The notes: generated by a model from the letters alone, not told the origin. DNA of 64,000 nucleotides from Gnetum montanum (GCA_015680685.1 MNCI01004832.1:186098-250097), one strand, 5' to 3'; numbered from the stretch's first letter, positions 44,501-57,299 are shown. Made by a program: numbers and translations.

Positions 44501-46299
44501 ACATGACTCAATCACATTATAGAAGAAATTAGTGGACACAAGTCATGACCAAGTTGTGATCAATAGGAAATTGTGAAAAATTGATGTTTAATAGGAAAAA
44601 CATTATTGGGAGAAAATCTGTACACTAGAATGATAAAGTTTCATGTTGTTTTGAACTAAGTCACATGTTCAATTCTAGTGAGCTATGTTAAGTTATGTTA
44701 GAAAATAAATTCTATAAAAGAAATTCTAAAACTGGTCTAATAGATCCAAAGTATCTTAGTGGACATAAATAAAAATTCATTTTTAGTTTCAATTATTTAA
44801 TATCCAATGAAGTAAAGAGTAGATGTTTGATAACTTGTGTTTTCTGATGAAGTGATGGAAGATAGGAAAATGCAATCATAAGAGATATTGTGGACAACTT
44901 GTAAAGGGTGATAATTCAAGGGGAGCATATGGTAAATAACTATTATTGATGTGTTACATGTCTTGGTATTGCATCATATGTAATTACGAGATTAGTGTGT
45001 TATGTTATGTAGACTTATCCACCATCATATTATGATTTGTGATGATGAAAATGTGTTTGCTAATGCTTGAATTGGTTGATGTAATATGATTTGTATGTTG
45101 AATGTTGTTGGAATGTTATATTCGAGCTAGCACCAAGGGAGAGGTTGTTTGGTGGCTAGGCATCCTAGAGTTTAATGATTGAATCACCCTTGCCATATGC
45201 ATAAGGAAAAGTTCTTACTTAGGCCCCAACTCAAGAAGAAGATTTGGTTACAACATAATCTGGTCTCTGGTAGGCAAGAATACTCCAAAAGTTTAGTAAT
45301 TTTATGATAATGTGTGTTGGGCTGCTAATACCAGTTGATGATAGATGAGTTTTGGAATAGCATGGTCTTGACCTAACAAGATAAATCCTTAAAATGAATA
45401 AGTCTTGTAGGCAAGGTTTTGGAAATGACATCGATTAGATTGTAAGCACACATGATCATCTTCTCACATGCTATACTAAATGATGGGTGCTAGTCTCCAA
45501 AGTTGTGCTTATTTGGTGATAGGCTAAGGGGTTTTATTTCTTACTTATGATATGTTATGCTTGTTATATGCATGTATTGACATATTGTACAAGGTGAATA
45601 CCCATGCTTAATGACCCTTGATCCAAGATCCGTATCTTCAAGTTGAGCAAAAAACTGTAAGAATGATCTCTACTGAGTTGCATGTATTGACATCTCTTTT
45701 ATTTATAACTGAAGTTGGTAGGTCATGGATCCAAAAGGATTAGAGTTAGGATTATGGGATATGTACAAAATATTGTTGAACTTTGATCATGTGGATTTTT
45801 GGATGTGGCATTTGAACATTATGATGCTTCTTATGTTACAAGACATTTTGGCTATTATGCAAGATTGATAATGCCTATGTTATGTTTCTTATGATATTTA
45901 CTTTTAAGGCTTACAATTCATTAACCTATGCACTATATTTTCTAGGTTTGGCATGATGAAAAAGTCTTGGGCTATTGATTTGCAAACTCATAGGCTTGCA
46001 AGATTTTGGTAGTGTATAGGGTAGGATTTTGTATTTTGAGGGCTGTTGTTATTGTGATTATCTCCCAATGATGATTATTGATTATTGGATACCCTTTGGA
46101 ACTTATTTACTTTAATGCATACATTTAGTAGAGGAATGGACTGGTATTTATTTCCATGTACATTTTTAGTTGTTATCTTTCTATTTAAGTTAACATTGGT
46201 TCTATTGCTTTTACATTTCATCCTTTAGCCTAGTGGTAGGTTAGAGGGTATTACATGAGTGGCTTAAAGAGCAAACTGAGAAAAAGCATGATTATAGTG
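41584..46299. other. Gene-poor stretch downstream of the TNL gene
   Basis: The first 200 bp are probably the TNL 3' UTR, but no clear polyadenylation signal stands out. The remainder is AT-rich with no convincing gene. A TATA-like ctatataaac at about 43512 and a possible LTR-like end (gagggtattaca at 46241-46252) hint at further decayed LTR sequence, but I could not find a matching partner. Confidence 0.5.
42212..42382 (-). pseudogene. Orphan coding-like fragment, unidentified
   Basis: On the minus strand, 56 codons are open with balanced composition (VNTFQEVANPRMKDDC, MEFYGSINKKLKIYFD, PQQAHKMVKQMMLQNL), ending at TAA. No start codon fits the left edge, and the flanks are not coding. It looks like an exon or a transposon-protein fragment. 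I do not recognise the family. Confidence 0.3.
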
Positions 46300-46440
46300 A
46301 GTTATTAGCCTAGTGGTAAGGCACTTGATTTGGTAGCTCCAAGTTATGGACTCTATTCTAGTGGACAATTCTGAGTTATAAAGTTCTAATTCGACTATAT
46401 GCCTTAGAGGTAAATATTGTAAGGAAAAGGTGTTTAGTTT
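46300..46440 (+). mobile_element. tRNA-derived SINE, copy C
   Basis: A box A-like ttagcctagtggtaaggcac is followed by gctccaagttatggactctattctagtggaca, then tgagttataaag. It is the same order as copies A and B but in plus orientation, with a diverged 3' body. This copy keeps the best box A. Confidence 0.6.
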
Positions 46441-46789
46441 TGAAACCTCCCTCTATCTAATCATCTAATAAATCATAAGCAATAAAACATGTAATCCACA
46501 CTTATGCATGAAGGACAAATATTCCCTTTTATGATTTCAATTAGGAATGAATGATACATGTCATAGGAACACATTCTTGACCCTGTTTTAACTTCTTTCC
46601 CTTCTTTTTAAATTACAAAATTATTTCATGTGACATATAGTTGGAAACTTATTTCAAAAAATATAAATGAATCCACCATTAAATAAAGACATGTCCACAC
46701 ACACACGATAAAAATATAAAAGATAATTAACATGACATAAGATAATACATTAGGCTATAATTTTGTTAGGCCAAATAATATTTATTAAC

Positions 46790-47806
46790 AATAATTTTTA
46801 TAGGCAAATGAATTGGGATTCATCCCTGGGAGGAACATTATTGATAGTGTCATTGTGGCTAATAAGGCTTTGCATTAGGCTTACATTTAGAAATAGGAGA
46901 TTTGGTTTCTCAAATTTGATTTATCAAAAACATATGATAAGGTGGATTGGGATGCCTTACTTTTTGCCATGAAAGAGTTGGGGTCTTGTAGAGGGTCCTA
47001 TAGTTAGATTTCAAGTTTCCCTGAATGGATAGATACCTTAGAAATTTTTCCCACGGTGGAACCTTCGGCAAGGTGACCCTTTATCATCATATCTCTTTTC
47101 TATTATTGTTGATAACCTTTATAGATGGATCAGAAAGATGAATGTCACATCCCCATTTCCCTAGAACTTTCGTACCTTTCAATACGTAGATGACATGATG
47201 AATTTTTCCTAACATCTATCCCTAAGACTAGAAAGTTGATGCAAGCATTGGATGGATTTTATTAGTCAACAGGGCTTGAAGTCAATTGGAACAAGATAGA
47301 GCTTTTCCATGTGGGATGCCTAAAAGAAATGTTTGAGCATATTTGACATACTTTTGGATATATTGTTGGCTTGCTCCTAGTTGCTTATCTAGGTAAGCCT
47401 CTATTTTGATGATGGAAATCCACTAATAGTTGGGAGGGAGTGTTGGGAAAGATGTAGAAGATGTTAGCCTCTTGAAGAGGTATGTTTTTGTCTTTCATAG
47501 GTAAGTTGACTTTGGCTAAATCTATACTCACAAGCATTCCCATTTATAGTGCACTAGTTTTCAATCCCCCAGCCCAATTTGTATAACAAGTTAATTAGAT
47601 TGTGAGGAATTTCCTTTGCTTTGATGGGAAGAAGTGTTACTAATTTCATTTAATTACTTGGGATAAGGTGACTATCCTAGTTCATGTAGGTAGTTGTGGG
47701 CTTTGGGATTTTGAGAAGTAGACTTGCATTCTGGTTGCTAAGATGGCTTGGGAGGTTTGGTCTTAGGCAAACAAGCCTTGGGTTAGTTACCTTCGGATGT
47801 ACTATC
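46790..47806 (+). pseudogene. L1-type LINE reverse transcriptase, left part
   Basis: Readable L1 order: ANELGFIPGRNIIDSVIVANKA (46806), WFLKFDLSKTYDKVDWDALL (46905-46965), VSLNG...KFFPRWNLRQGDPLSSYLFSIIVDNLYRW (47015-47125), QYVDDMMNF in the YADD position (47180), GLEVNWNK, then WDKVTILVHVGSCGLWDFE and LVAKMAWEVW (47660-47760). Stops and shifts are frequent. The N-terminal endonuclease is not seen, suggesting 5' truncation. A copia element interrupts it at 47806, and it resumes at 53513. Confidence 0.8.
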
Positions 47807-48827
47807 TATCATATTATAGTATGGATAGAAGCTCATTTTATATTTCATGTTGTGTGTTTTAATTCATGTTGCAATACAAGATTTGATTTATATTTGTAAT
47901 TGTTTCTTGAAATGGAAAATTTTATATGTAAGGCTTCATTATACCAAAACATGCTTACAATGGTAAACTCTAATTCAACCTTGCTTATAAATTAAGGTAT
48001 CCCTTCATACCTCATAAGAGAGAGGTATTATTTTCTCATTTGTTGATTGTGCATCTCCAGGCTTAAGGTTTTGAAGAAGTTTCAAGGAGAAGTTTTCTTT
48101 TTTCATATTTTGCTTCAAAATTCTCATAGTCTTTTACAAATTTTATAATTCTTTCTCAAATTCTGAATTTTACAATTACAATTCTCAATTTCTCAATATC
48201 TATTGAAGATCTTGCTCATTGCAAGTTCAATTTTCATCTAATATTGTTAATTTCATTAAAGTTCTCTAGCAAAGCATCAAAGATTGGAAAGATACGTATA
48301 AATCTTGTTCTAAAGTGATGAAGATGACTAAAGCATTATGATTTAGTGATGTTTTCAGATTTAAAGTTTCATTCATATGCATATTTAGCTTTCAAAAGTT
48401 GCTTATGCATCTTGTAGAATGGATTTAGTAAGTTTATCAATTCTTTTCCTAGATATGAGTGAAGATTCTTCTTTCTAGCATTAAGAGCAGTAAAAACCTT
48501 CCAATATTGAGGTAAAATGGCATTAAAATCATTAGATCACATCATTTCAAATTTTTGATTCTTCGCATATCGCTTTGCATCGATTTTTCTTATGCAATGT
48601 CAAATTTTATGATAGCTACATCAAAATTACAGTCATGGTGTCAGAACTTTTACTTCTAATTTCAAACTTACAGAAAGAATCAAAACTTCTTAACACGATG
48701 TTAGAACTCATTGGTTCACTTCCAATGATGTCAAAACTTATTAACATGACATTAAAATTTCTACACAATTTCCCAACATGACATCATTCATAGTTGGAAA
48801 ATTGAAGTTTTTGTGCATACTCCGACA
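47807..48827 (+). repeat. 5' LTR of Ty1/copia element
   Basis: It starts tatcatattatagtatggat, decayed from tgtcatattgaag in the 3' copy, and ends ctccgaca. It is colinear with 52438-53512, for example ttataaattaaggta.cccttcatacctcataagagag. Confidence 0.88.
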
Positions 48828-48828
48828 A

Positions 48829-48840
48829 TGGTACCAGAGC
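48829..48840 (+). other. Primer binding site, tRNA-iMet type (copia element)
   Basis: The sequence tggtaccagagc differs by one transition from the canonical tggtatcagagc and lies 1 nt after the LTR end. Confidence 0.85.
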
Positions 48841-49121
48841 TCAAAGGTTCAAATCCTTGGAAAATTAATGTAAGAAAGTAAATTTTTATGTTCCAAAGCT
48901 AAAAGATCCAAGATACGTTCACAATTATTTGCATTTATTCTCAAATCTTTAGTTTCTCATACACATACTCTCATTACTCACACTTTTCAAATATCCTCAT
49001 TTCTCTTACTTCTCACATAAACACATATCGTTTCACATCACAGCCACAAGAAATGATAAGATCTATCATCCTTTAATACTTTCAAGCTATTTCAAGTTAG
49101 TTTTAGCTCAAAAGCTTCAAA

Positions 49122-50060
49122 ATGAGCAAAGATATTCCAAAATGCACTATAATATTCAATGAAAGCCAAGACTTCACCTATTGAAGGAAGCTTATGAAGA
49201 CTTTTCTCTAAATTAATGAGCGTTGGGACATTGTGGACCATGAATATCAAGAATTTACAAATGTGAATGCTTTGAACAAAGAGCAAAGAAGAAAGCTTCA
49301 AGAAAGAAGGAAGAATGCTTTAGAAAAGATGATTATTTGCATATCAATTTTAGAAACTATTGGTTCAAGAATCATAGACAAGTCAAATGATAAAAAAACT
49401 TGGGATCTATTACATCAATAGTATAAAGGGTCCTCTAGGACAAATATTTAGATCAAGAAATTGAGGCATAGAAAAGAATTTGAAGATTTTATAGTTAATA
49501 GAGGTGAAAATATTGAGAAATTATTTGCTAAGATGTATGATTGCATAAGAAATCTAGATGAATATGAATGTTAATATAGTGAAAGGAAAAAGTTAGATAA
49601 AATCATTAATGTTTTATATAATGATGGAGGATTCAAATATGCTATGATGAACATTGTTTAGAATAAATATTTGGATAATATTACAATTGATGAATTAGTA
49701 TCTCAAGTTAGACTTTTTGAAGATATGAAAAAGCAAGATAATCAGAGCCAAAATCAACAAGTTATATTTTGCAAGAAACAATGGAGAAAGAGGTAGATCT
49801 AATAGAGGTAGAGACAAAAGTCCAAATTTAAAAGATAAAAGAGCTTAAGGTTCACATTAAAATTTGAATTCTAGATCTGAAAATTTAAGTGGGAAAAGCA
49901 ATTTTGGAGGAGGAAGAGGCCAAAGAGGGGGAAGATTTAACTTCACTCCAAAAAATTAGCATGAAACATTATAATCAAATATTCCATGGTGTAAACATTA
50001 CAAGAAGAAAGAACGTTATGAAGATAAATGCTAGTAGAAGGTCCAATGCCTACTCTAGCT
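49122..50060 (+). pseudogene. gag pseudogene (copia element)
   Basis: It starts at ATG 49122 (MSKDIPKCTIIFNESQDF). Then come INERWDIVDHEY, KNALEKMIICISILETIGSRII, KKTWDLLHQxYKG, the UBN2-type gag order (FEDFIVNRGENIEKLFAKMYDCIRNL; LDKIINVLYNDGGF), a Gly/Arg-rich tail, and a zinc-knuckle remnant near 49990 (CKHYKKKERYEDKC). Several TAG or TAA stops are present. Confidence 0.8.
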
Positions 50061-50074
50061 TAAGGAGGAAGCAA

Positions 50075-50528
50075 ATATTTCTTTGTTATTATTGACAATT
50101 ATAGTAGGTATGCTTTAACATATTCTTTGCATTCCAAAGATGAAACTTTTGGCATATTTTAGAATTTCAAATGCTTAATAGAAAATAGATTGAATATCAA
50201 GATTAAGACAATAAGATTAGATAGAGGACGTGAATTTTTCAATGAAGAATTTGAGGAATTTTTCATAAATCATGGAATTGAAAAGCAAACAACTTATGAA
50301 TATTCACCACAAAGTAATGGTATTATTGCAAGAAGAAATAGAGTAACCCAAGAGATGTCAAGATGCCTTCTCAAGCATGCTTCACTTCCACATCAGTTTT
50401 GGAATGAAGCTTTTCATGTTTTAGCCTATATTCTAAATAGGCTCATCACCACATCAAGTAAAGAGAAGACATCTCATCAACTACTTTATGAAAAAAGTTC
50501 CAAATGTTTCTCACATGAAAATTTTTGA
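50075..50528 (+). pseudogene. Integrase core, N-terminally deleted (copia element)
   Basis: The reading passes almost directly from the gag zinc knuckle to FFVIIDNYSRYALTYSLHSKDETF (50078 onward). Protease and the integrase zinc-binding domain are therefore deleted. An open run of 112 codons follows (50190-50528): RLDRGREFFNEEFEEFF carries the second Asp, and SPQSNGIIARRNRV stands where SPQxNGVVERKNR is expected. The catalytic Glu is replaced by Ala. WNEAFHVLAYILNRL follows. Confidence 0.85.
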
Positions 50529-50899
50529 ATATATATTTTATGTCACAATATCCAATGAATTGCAGGACAAGCTAGATGATAGAGGAAGAAAGTGCATTTT
50601 TCTAGGCTATGATTCTAAAAGAAGTGGATACAAATTCTATGATTCACAAGACCATGAATGGTAGATTTCTAGAAATGATATTTTTGATGAAAAGAATTTT
50701 TTCTTGATAAATTCAAAGAAGATGATGAAGAAAATTCAGCAATTTCTACAAAGCCATGAATGGAAAGAAATCTTCCCAAAAATTAGATTTTAGACTAGAA
50801 CTTTGAAAGAATATTCATAAGGTCACATGCCAAATCACAAGCCATTACTCATGTGACATATTCAACCCTTCTGCATGAGCCTACCAATGTTCAAGAGGC

Positions 50900-52320
50900 T
50901 CTTAAATTTTAAGTTTGGAAAGAAGTAATGAAGAAAGAATATAATACAATCATGAAAAGTCAAACTTGAAATTTGGTTGAGAGACCAAAAGAAAAAAAGG
51001 TAACTGGTGCAAAGTGGATATTCAAGATAAAGTATAATGAAAAAAATGAAATTATAGGCTATAAGTCAAGATTGGTTGCTAGAGGCTTTAAACAAAACAA
51101 GCATGTGGACTATGATGAAATCTTTGTCCCTATTGCAAGATTTGAAGCCATCAAATTTGTCATTTTTACTGTTCTTCATTATGACATCCAACTTCATAAA
51201 ATGGATGTCAACTTAGCATTCCTCAATGGTTTTCTAGAAGAGAAAGTCTACATAGAGCAATTGGAAGGCTTTATCAAGAAAGGAGAAGAAGACAAGTTAC
51301 TTTCCAAAGCTTTATATGGATTCAAACAGGTCCCTAGAACTTGGTTTCATAGAATTAATGGGCATCTCTTGATGGCTAGTTATAAATCATACTTATTTGA
51401 GCCTACTCTTTATTACAAGCATGTGGGAAAGAATTTTATATTGATATCATTATATGTGAATGATTTCATATTTTACTCAACTTATGAAAATTTAGTTGCT
51501 GAATTCAAGAAAAATATGATGGGAGAGCTTGAGATGAAAGATTTAGGTCTCTTAAATTTTTTTTTGAAATACAAGTAAATTAAGAAGAATATTATTTGAG
51601 AATACATCAAACTAAATATGCATAGGTCATCTTAGTCAAGTATGAAATGAATGAAGAGAGAGTTTCTTCCACTCCAATTCTTGAAGAGTAGAAGCTTAAT
51701 ACAAAAGATCATACTCTTCTTGTTGATGCAACTTATTATAGAGGTATTATTTCTCACTTAGATTCTTATGTCAAAGCAGATCTAATCTTGAATTTGCTAC
51801 TTCATATTTCTCTACATTTATCCAAGAGCTAAGAGCATCACATGTTTTACTCCTCATTCATGCTGAAATACATTAAAGGCACATATGACTATCAACTGAA
51901 ATTTGTTAAAGGAGATGAAAAATTTCATGGTTATTCAAATGTTGATTAGGGAGGTGATATTAATGATAGAAAGTCTACATCAAGTTCCTTAATTTTTCTT
52001 GGGACAAATCCAATTTATTGAAAAACAAGAAAGCAATTATCTGTAAGTCTCTCTTGATGTGAAGCTAAATTTATCTTCATGATTAAATGTTTATAGCATA
52101 TATTATAGTTAAAGAAGCTAATTTTACAAATTTGTTCTGATATCTACACCTCCATTTATCTCTACATTGATAATATTATTGCTATTGAGTTTTCAAAAGA
52201 ACATGTTTTCCATAAGAAAATTAAGCATATAAGCTTGAAGTATTATTTCATAAAAGATGAAGTAAAGGAGGGAACCATCAAACCCTCATACATGGAGATA
52301 TGACATGTTCACAAAGCTAA
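50900..52320 (+). pseudogene. Reverse transcriptase and RNase H (copia element)
   Basis: RVT_2 is open for 201 codons at 50973-51578: AKWIFKIKYNEKNEIIGYKSRLVARGFKQ, MDVNLAFLNGFLEEKVYIEQ, SKALYGFKQVPRTWF, then LYVNDFIF where LYVDD is expected, so the first catalytic Asp is Asn. RNase H follows to about 52320 with breaks (KGDEKFHGYSNVDxGGDINDRKSTSSS; LSxCEAKFI). This is the longest readable pol segment of the window outside the Athila elements. Confidence 0.88.
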
Positions 52321-52424
52321 TCACATCAATTGAACTTAAGTAGCACATGGATGCAATAGGAATCACTCTAATGAAGATGAAGACAAAGGAATTATAATCA
52401 TTTTCATGTTACTGTCATTCCATC

Positions 52425-52437
52425 CTAAAAGAGGAAT
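52425..52437 (+). other. Polypurine tract (copia element)
   Basis: The sequence taaaagaggaatt lies directly before the 3' LTR start (tgtcatattg, 52438). Confidence 0.7.
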
Positions 52438-53512
52438 TGTCATATTGAAGTATAGATGGTAGCTCATTTTCCATATTTCTCATGTTCTATTTCCTATTTC
52501 ATGTTGTATGTTTCAATTCATGTTGCAATACAAGGTTTGACTCATATTTGTAAAAGGAAAAATTTTGGATGTAAGGGTTCATAGTACCAGAACATGCCTA
52601 AAATGACAAATTCTAAGTCAACCTTATTTATAAATTAAGGTAACCCTTCATACCTCATAAGAGAGATAAATTATTTTTTCATTTTCTAATTGTGCGTCTC
52701 AAGGCTCAAGGTTTTGAAAAAGTTTTAAGGAGAAGTTTTTTTTTTCATTTTTTGCTTTACAATTCTCCTAATATCTCATAAATTTTCTTAGATTTCATTA
52801 TTCTTTCTTTAATTCTCAATCTCACAATCAAAATTCTCAATCTTACAATTACAATTTTCAATTTCTAAATATCTATTGAAGATCTTGCTTATTGTAAGTT
52901 TAATTTTTATTTAAGATTATCAATTTGATCAAAGTTCTCTAGCAAAGCATCAATGATAAAAAAGATAAGTATAAATCTTCTTCTAAAAATGATGAAGATG
53001 ATCAAAGCATCATGCTTTAGGGATGTTTTTAGATTTGAAGTTGCACTCATATTCATCTTGCTTTCCCAAGTTGCTTATGTATCTTGTAGAATGGATTTTA
53101 CAATTTTCTCAATTCTTTTCATAGATCTAAGTGAATATTCTTCTTTTTGGCATTAAGGGAATTCAAAAGAGTTCATTCTTGAAGTAAAACAACATCAAAT
53201 TCATTAGATCATAGAATTTCAAATTTCTATTTCTTCACCTATGACTCTGTGTTGATTATGCTTGGGTGATATTAAATTTTTAGATAGTTACATCAAAATT
53301 ATAATTGCAGCATAAAAAATTTTACTCCTAGCATCAAACTTATAGGTAGTGTCAAAACCTCTAAATGCGATGTCAAAACTCATTAGTGTGTGATGTCAAA
53401 ACTCATTAGTGTGTGATGTCAAAACTTCTAGTGACATCAAATCTTCTACATAATTTCTTGATGCGACATCATTCATAGTTGGAAAATTGAAGCTTCTTTG
53501 TATATTTTGATA
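52438..53512 (+). repeat. 3' LTR of Ty1/copia element
   Basis: It is colinear with the 5' LTR and ends ttttgata before the TSD ctatc. It contains a 23-bp tandem unit (gatgtcaaaactcattagtgt at 53369 and 53392, with partial copies on either side). The 5' LTR has only diverged versions of this (48635-48780). Confidence 0.88.
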
Positions 53513-54300
53513 CTATCCTAATTTGTGGACTTGCCTAGCTAGAGCCTCAAAAATATGAAAAATCATTAGGAGAGGATGAAATTTTCTTGGGTTGCTTGGA
53601 TCCTAGAAACTTGGAGAAGTAGACAATCTAGTGAAAGGTCTTTCATTAAGATAAGTTGAACAAAGATTGGAAAATTATTTTTTGAAGTAGTCATCCTATT
53701 GGGATGAGGTTCATGGGCACATGCATAGGATTAGTTTAGTAACAGGCATTGGAGAATTTCATAAGTATTTCATGATGATAATAGACATTACCAATTCACT
53801 AGAATTCTTTACATCCTTAAAAGACAAAGCCTCCCTAATTCAGCCCATGTAGATACCTTGCATTTTGCTTCAAAAAACCACAAACAATGGATCTCATGTC
53901 TTTATAGGAAATCCTTTACCAAAGTAATGGATTGAATCTTATTTTGAGGTTGCATTGTTAACCAAAGATGAGGTTTTTTTGCTTGGATATTAGCTAATCA
54001 TGTAGTACTCACTCAGGAAAATGTCTAGCAACAGGGTTTTTCCATGGCCTTCTAATGTATCTTGTGCTATAAGGAGATTGAAACTATGACATATCTTTTT
54101 AAGAAATATCTATTTATAAAGGATGTAGGTTGATTTATGTGCATGTGGACTGGGATCCTGTGGGGTCAATGTTAGGTATTGATTATAGAAGGATCCATTA
54201 TTTCAAACCACTTGCATGAGATTTCATTATGGATGGAGGTTACATGGGAAATTAAGCTTGAGGGAAATTCTCAAAATTTTCATGAGAAATTCCTAAACTC
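53513..54300 (+). pseudogene. L1-type LINE, right part, with zf-RVT domain
   Basis: This is the continuation of 46790-47806 after the copia insertion. Around 53965-54115 the translation is ILANHVVLTQENVxQQGF...LCYKEIETMTYLFKKYLFIKD, which fits the zf-RVT domain found C-terminal to plant L1 reverse transcriptases (WxAxxNRLLTxDNLxxRG...C.LC...EET..HLF..C). No poly-A tail is recognisable before 54420. Confidence 0.7.
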
Positions 54301-54419
54301 TCCATATAAATATGTCTTGAAAACATTCACCAACTTGTAGTTGTTAGAAAATATCCATTAATGCATGATACCAATGTTTAACACTCATGACTTCTCATGA
54401 GATGAGCCAATATAGCACC

Positions 54420-55293
54420 TGATGAGCGGTGAGGTACCCCTATGCCCAACCATATGAAATCACAGGCATTCATGTGCAATTCGGTCAAATTTTGTAGACT
54501 TTAATTACCAAGTACACTAGAGCTAAACAGTGAGTTCATGTTGTCCATTTGTTGTCTTCCTAGCCTCACTTGTGAAATGCAAGTGGATAGTTAAGTGTGA
54601 CTGAGGCATAAGATTTTTATCATTTTTTATTTTATCAGTTTGATCGCCTAAAAAAAATAATGAAAGTGAGAGTAATTAAATGCTAAGTAAACTATTGTAT
54701 AATTTAACCTAACACAAGTAACTGTCCTCACTTCCTGGACACATTTTGAACTTCATGTAGACATTGCTGGGCTATCAAACGCTAACCATTTCTAAGCTAC
54801 CAAGTGTCACACATATGTTCGAAGGGGTCATGCTTGTGTATTTTAATTGGTTGCTTAATTAATCAAAATTAATTGTTGAATGAATAACATTAATGTAAAT
54901 TGCATAAAATCATAATATATAAATGCATAAAGAAAGAAAGTCTCAAGTGCTGCAAGGATGAATCAAAGAGCTTGTCTTTGTTGCCAACACAATGATGTGT
55001 TCAGGTACATCAATGCTTAAATAAAGATCCAATTACACTTAGACCTATTGTTGTGGGCACTTAGAAAATATTCTAACTTAGAAATGAACAAACTACAAGA
55101 GTTTCGCTACTTGACTTAAGAAAAACTACCTCCGAATTGTGTTTCCAAGGGCTGTATTTATAGGCCTAGGAGTATCTTGTGATATCTAATGCCTGATATT
55201 GCATCTTGGGCCACGATATCATGTACTTAATATCATGTACCCAATATCATGACCACTCTAATGTCATAGCTTATGAAAAAAAATGATTTATCA
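54420..55293 (-). repeat. 3' LTR of element 3
   Basis: On the plus strand it begins tgatgagcggtgaggtacccc and ends aatgatttatca, so in element orientation it starts tgataaatcatt and ends ctcatca. The 54420-54850 part matches the LTR fragments at 299-737. The part around 55010-55120 matches the element 2 LTRs (cacttagaaaatattctaa). This links all three elements as one family. Confidence 0.85.
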
Positions 55294-55307
55294 TACCCCC
55301 ACGATTG
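55294..55307 (-). other. Polypurine tract (element 3)
   Basis: In element orientation caatcgtgggggta directly precedes the LTR start, as in element 2 (agttgtgggggta). Confidence 0.8.
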
Positions 55308-57299
55308 AATGAAAACTCATCCTCAAGTATAGAAGAAGAGGAACAAGTCCCTTACAAAATATATTAGGAGGTATGGAATGTTTGATCAACATGTAGAGTG
55401 ACACAGAGGAAAAGGAAAAATACCAAAATGCCCGAGCATACATCATTACAATTGTGTACAAAATTAGGTGTTCATGACAATAGGAAAGAACACCCTTAGG
55501 TCCAATGAAATCTAACCCATCTTGGCAATAGAAGAATGAAGGAGAGGTAGAAGAGATCCTGTGAGCATGAACAATCTTCCATGAGTGATATTGCTGCATC
55601 ATCCTTGGTGAAGATAGTCCCGCTTCTAGTCCATGTTCCCCACTACTATCACAACAAAATTAAGGATTAGTATATAAAGTGTAACACATAGTAGTTGAAT
55701 ACCTTGTCTCGTTAGTGATTTTATTTAGCTAAGTTATGATTGTGATAGATTTGTTGCTTGATAATATTAGTGGGAAGATTGAAAAATGGGTTATGTAAGA
55801 GAAGCAGTCCATAAAATTTAGAAAAATATTAACATAAGGAATACTGGAAAGAGGGTATAGAAATTGACAACACTAAAAAGAAGGATTTCACTAAAAATAG
55901 TTGTGAAGATGTGCACAATTGGATGACATTGATGGGGTAAATAAAAAGAATTTGATTGTAAAAATGTCTAAGGTTAAAGAACTTAACTTAACCAAACCAA
56001 AAGATATGCAAGTGGGTCCTCCCAAAAGTAGGCACATGCCTTTTATGCCCTTGCATAACTCTAAACCAAGGAGTTTGTGGGCATCGTGGATGATAATGGT
56101 TATGGAAGGTTTAGTACAAAAACCCAGAAGTAACTGAATAAGAATCTCGACATATCAAACCAAAACATCGAATCAAAACATGAAATTGACAGTGAGGTGA
56201 GACATAAAAAGCATAGATGGATGAGAGAGAGAATGGAATGGAATTCCTATTTCTGGTTAGATGAAGTCCCTTATGGAGTTTGTGATTAAATGACTTGGTA
56301 GGATCCATCATTAGTCCAGATTAAAATTAACCACTTTCAGTGACTTCGCATCGACATTCTAAGACTAGTCCATCCCCTAAGATACAAGAATGCTCCCACA
56401 AAACAACCACTATTCCAAATTGGAGAAGAAGTAGGAAGTGAGAAAGGGCCTTAGTTAGAGGAGACAAGACAAGTCCCATAACTAGTGCTTGTAGCCCTTT
56501 TATTTGGTCTAAGGGGTGTGCTTTGAATTTTCATATTATTTATTATTATTATTATTATTGAATGGGAACCATACCATGCAAAGACCCATGTGTTTTTTCA
56601 TTTATTTTATCCAAGGGGTGTGCTTTAAATCCTTATCTTTTTTTATGAGAACCACACCATGCAAGAACTTATTTGACTTCTTGTTGTGGAATGACACAGA
56701 ATGGTAAGAAGCTCATAAGAACACCCCTATACATAGGAAAATGGAAAAGCACGAAGAATACCACATCCCTTTGAAGCCACACCCTATTCAAACCTTTGAT
56801 TCGTTCCCAATTTTGAAAACTACATAAGTCACAAATTGATTAAGGTTAAATTAATGAAAAAGGGATTGCACATTTCCAAAATAAATAAAATTATAGAGTG
56901 TGTAGATGGGTGGATGATGTGGACTCATTGCCTGTTACATGAAAATAAACCATGTCCTAGTTGTCAGTAATGACATTCAAAGTCAAAAACTAGACATCAA
57001 CAATCAAATCACAAATGATACAAACCACCATCAAGTAGCACATTACCATTGTACCTGGTACCTTATTAGCAAAAAGAGTAGAGAATTACACCTAAACATA
57101 AGAAAATATAAAAAAAAAGTAAAAGAGTATTCAAAAAATATTAAATATACTAACTATGGTGTAAAACAAAAACTTAGAAAAGATCAATAACTTCAAAAAC
57201 AAAAATATGTAAAATAAAGAATATTAAAACAAAACGTTGTAAAATCAAAAATGTGTAAAACAAAAAAGTCAAAAGACTAAGGAGCCATGTAAAGTGTTA
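55308..57299 (-). other. Post-pol spacer of element 3
   Basis: It contains the inverted version of the 'ccatgcaaagaccc' / 'aaggggtgtgctt' repeat block seen in element 1 (8260-8450), at 56510-56670, and an (att)n microsatellite at 56537-56560. No accessory ORF is visible. The spacer is AT-rich and otherwise featureless. Confidence 0.6.

Larger units (their letters stand above)
47807..53512 (+). mobile_element. Ty1/copia retrotransposon inserted in the L1 LINE
   Basis: LTRs of 1021 bp (47807-48827) and 1075 bp (52438-53512) flank a PBS, gag, partial integrase, RT and RNase H. The 5-bp target-site duplication ctatc is perfect (47802-47806 and 53513-53517). The protease and the front of integrase are missing. 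Catalytic residues of both integrase and RT are changed, so the copy is dead. Confidence 0.92.
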
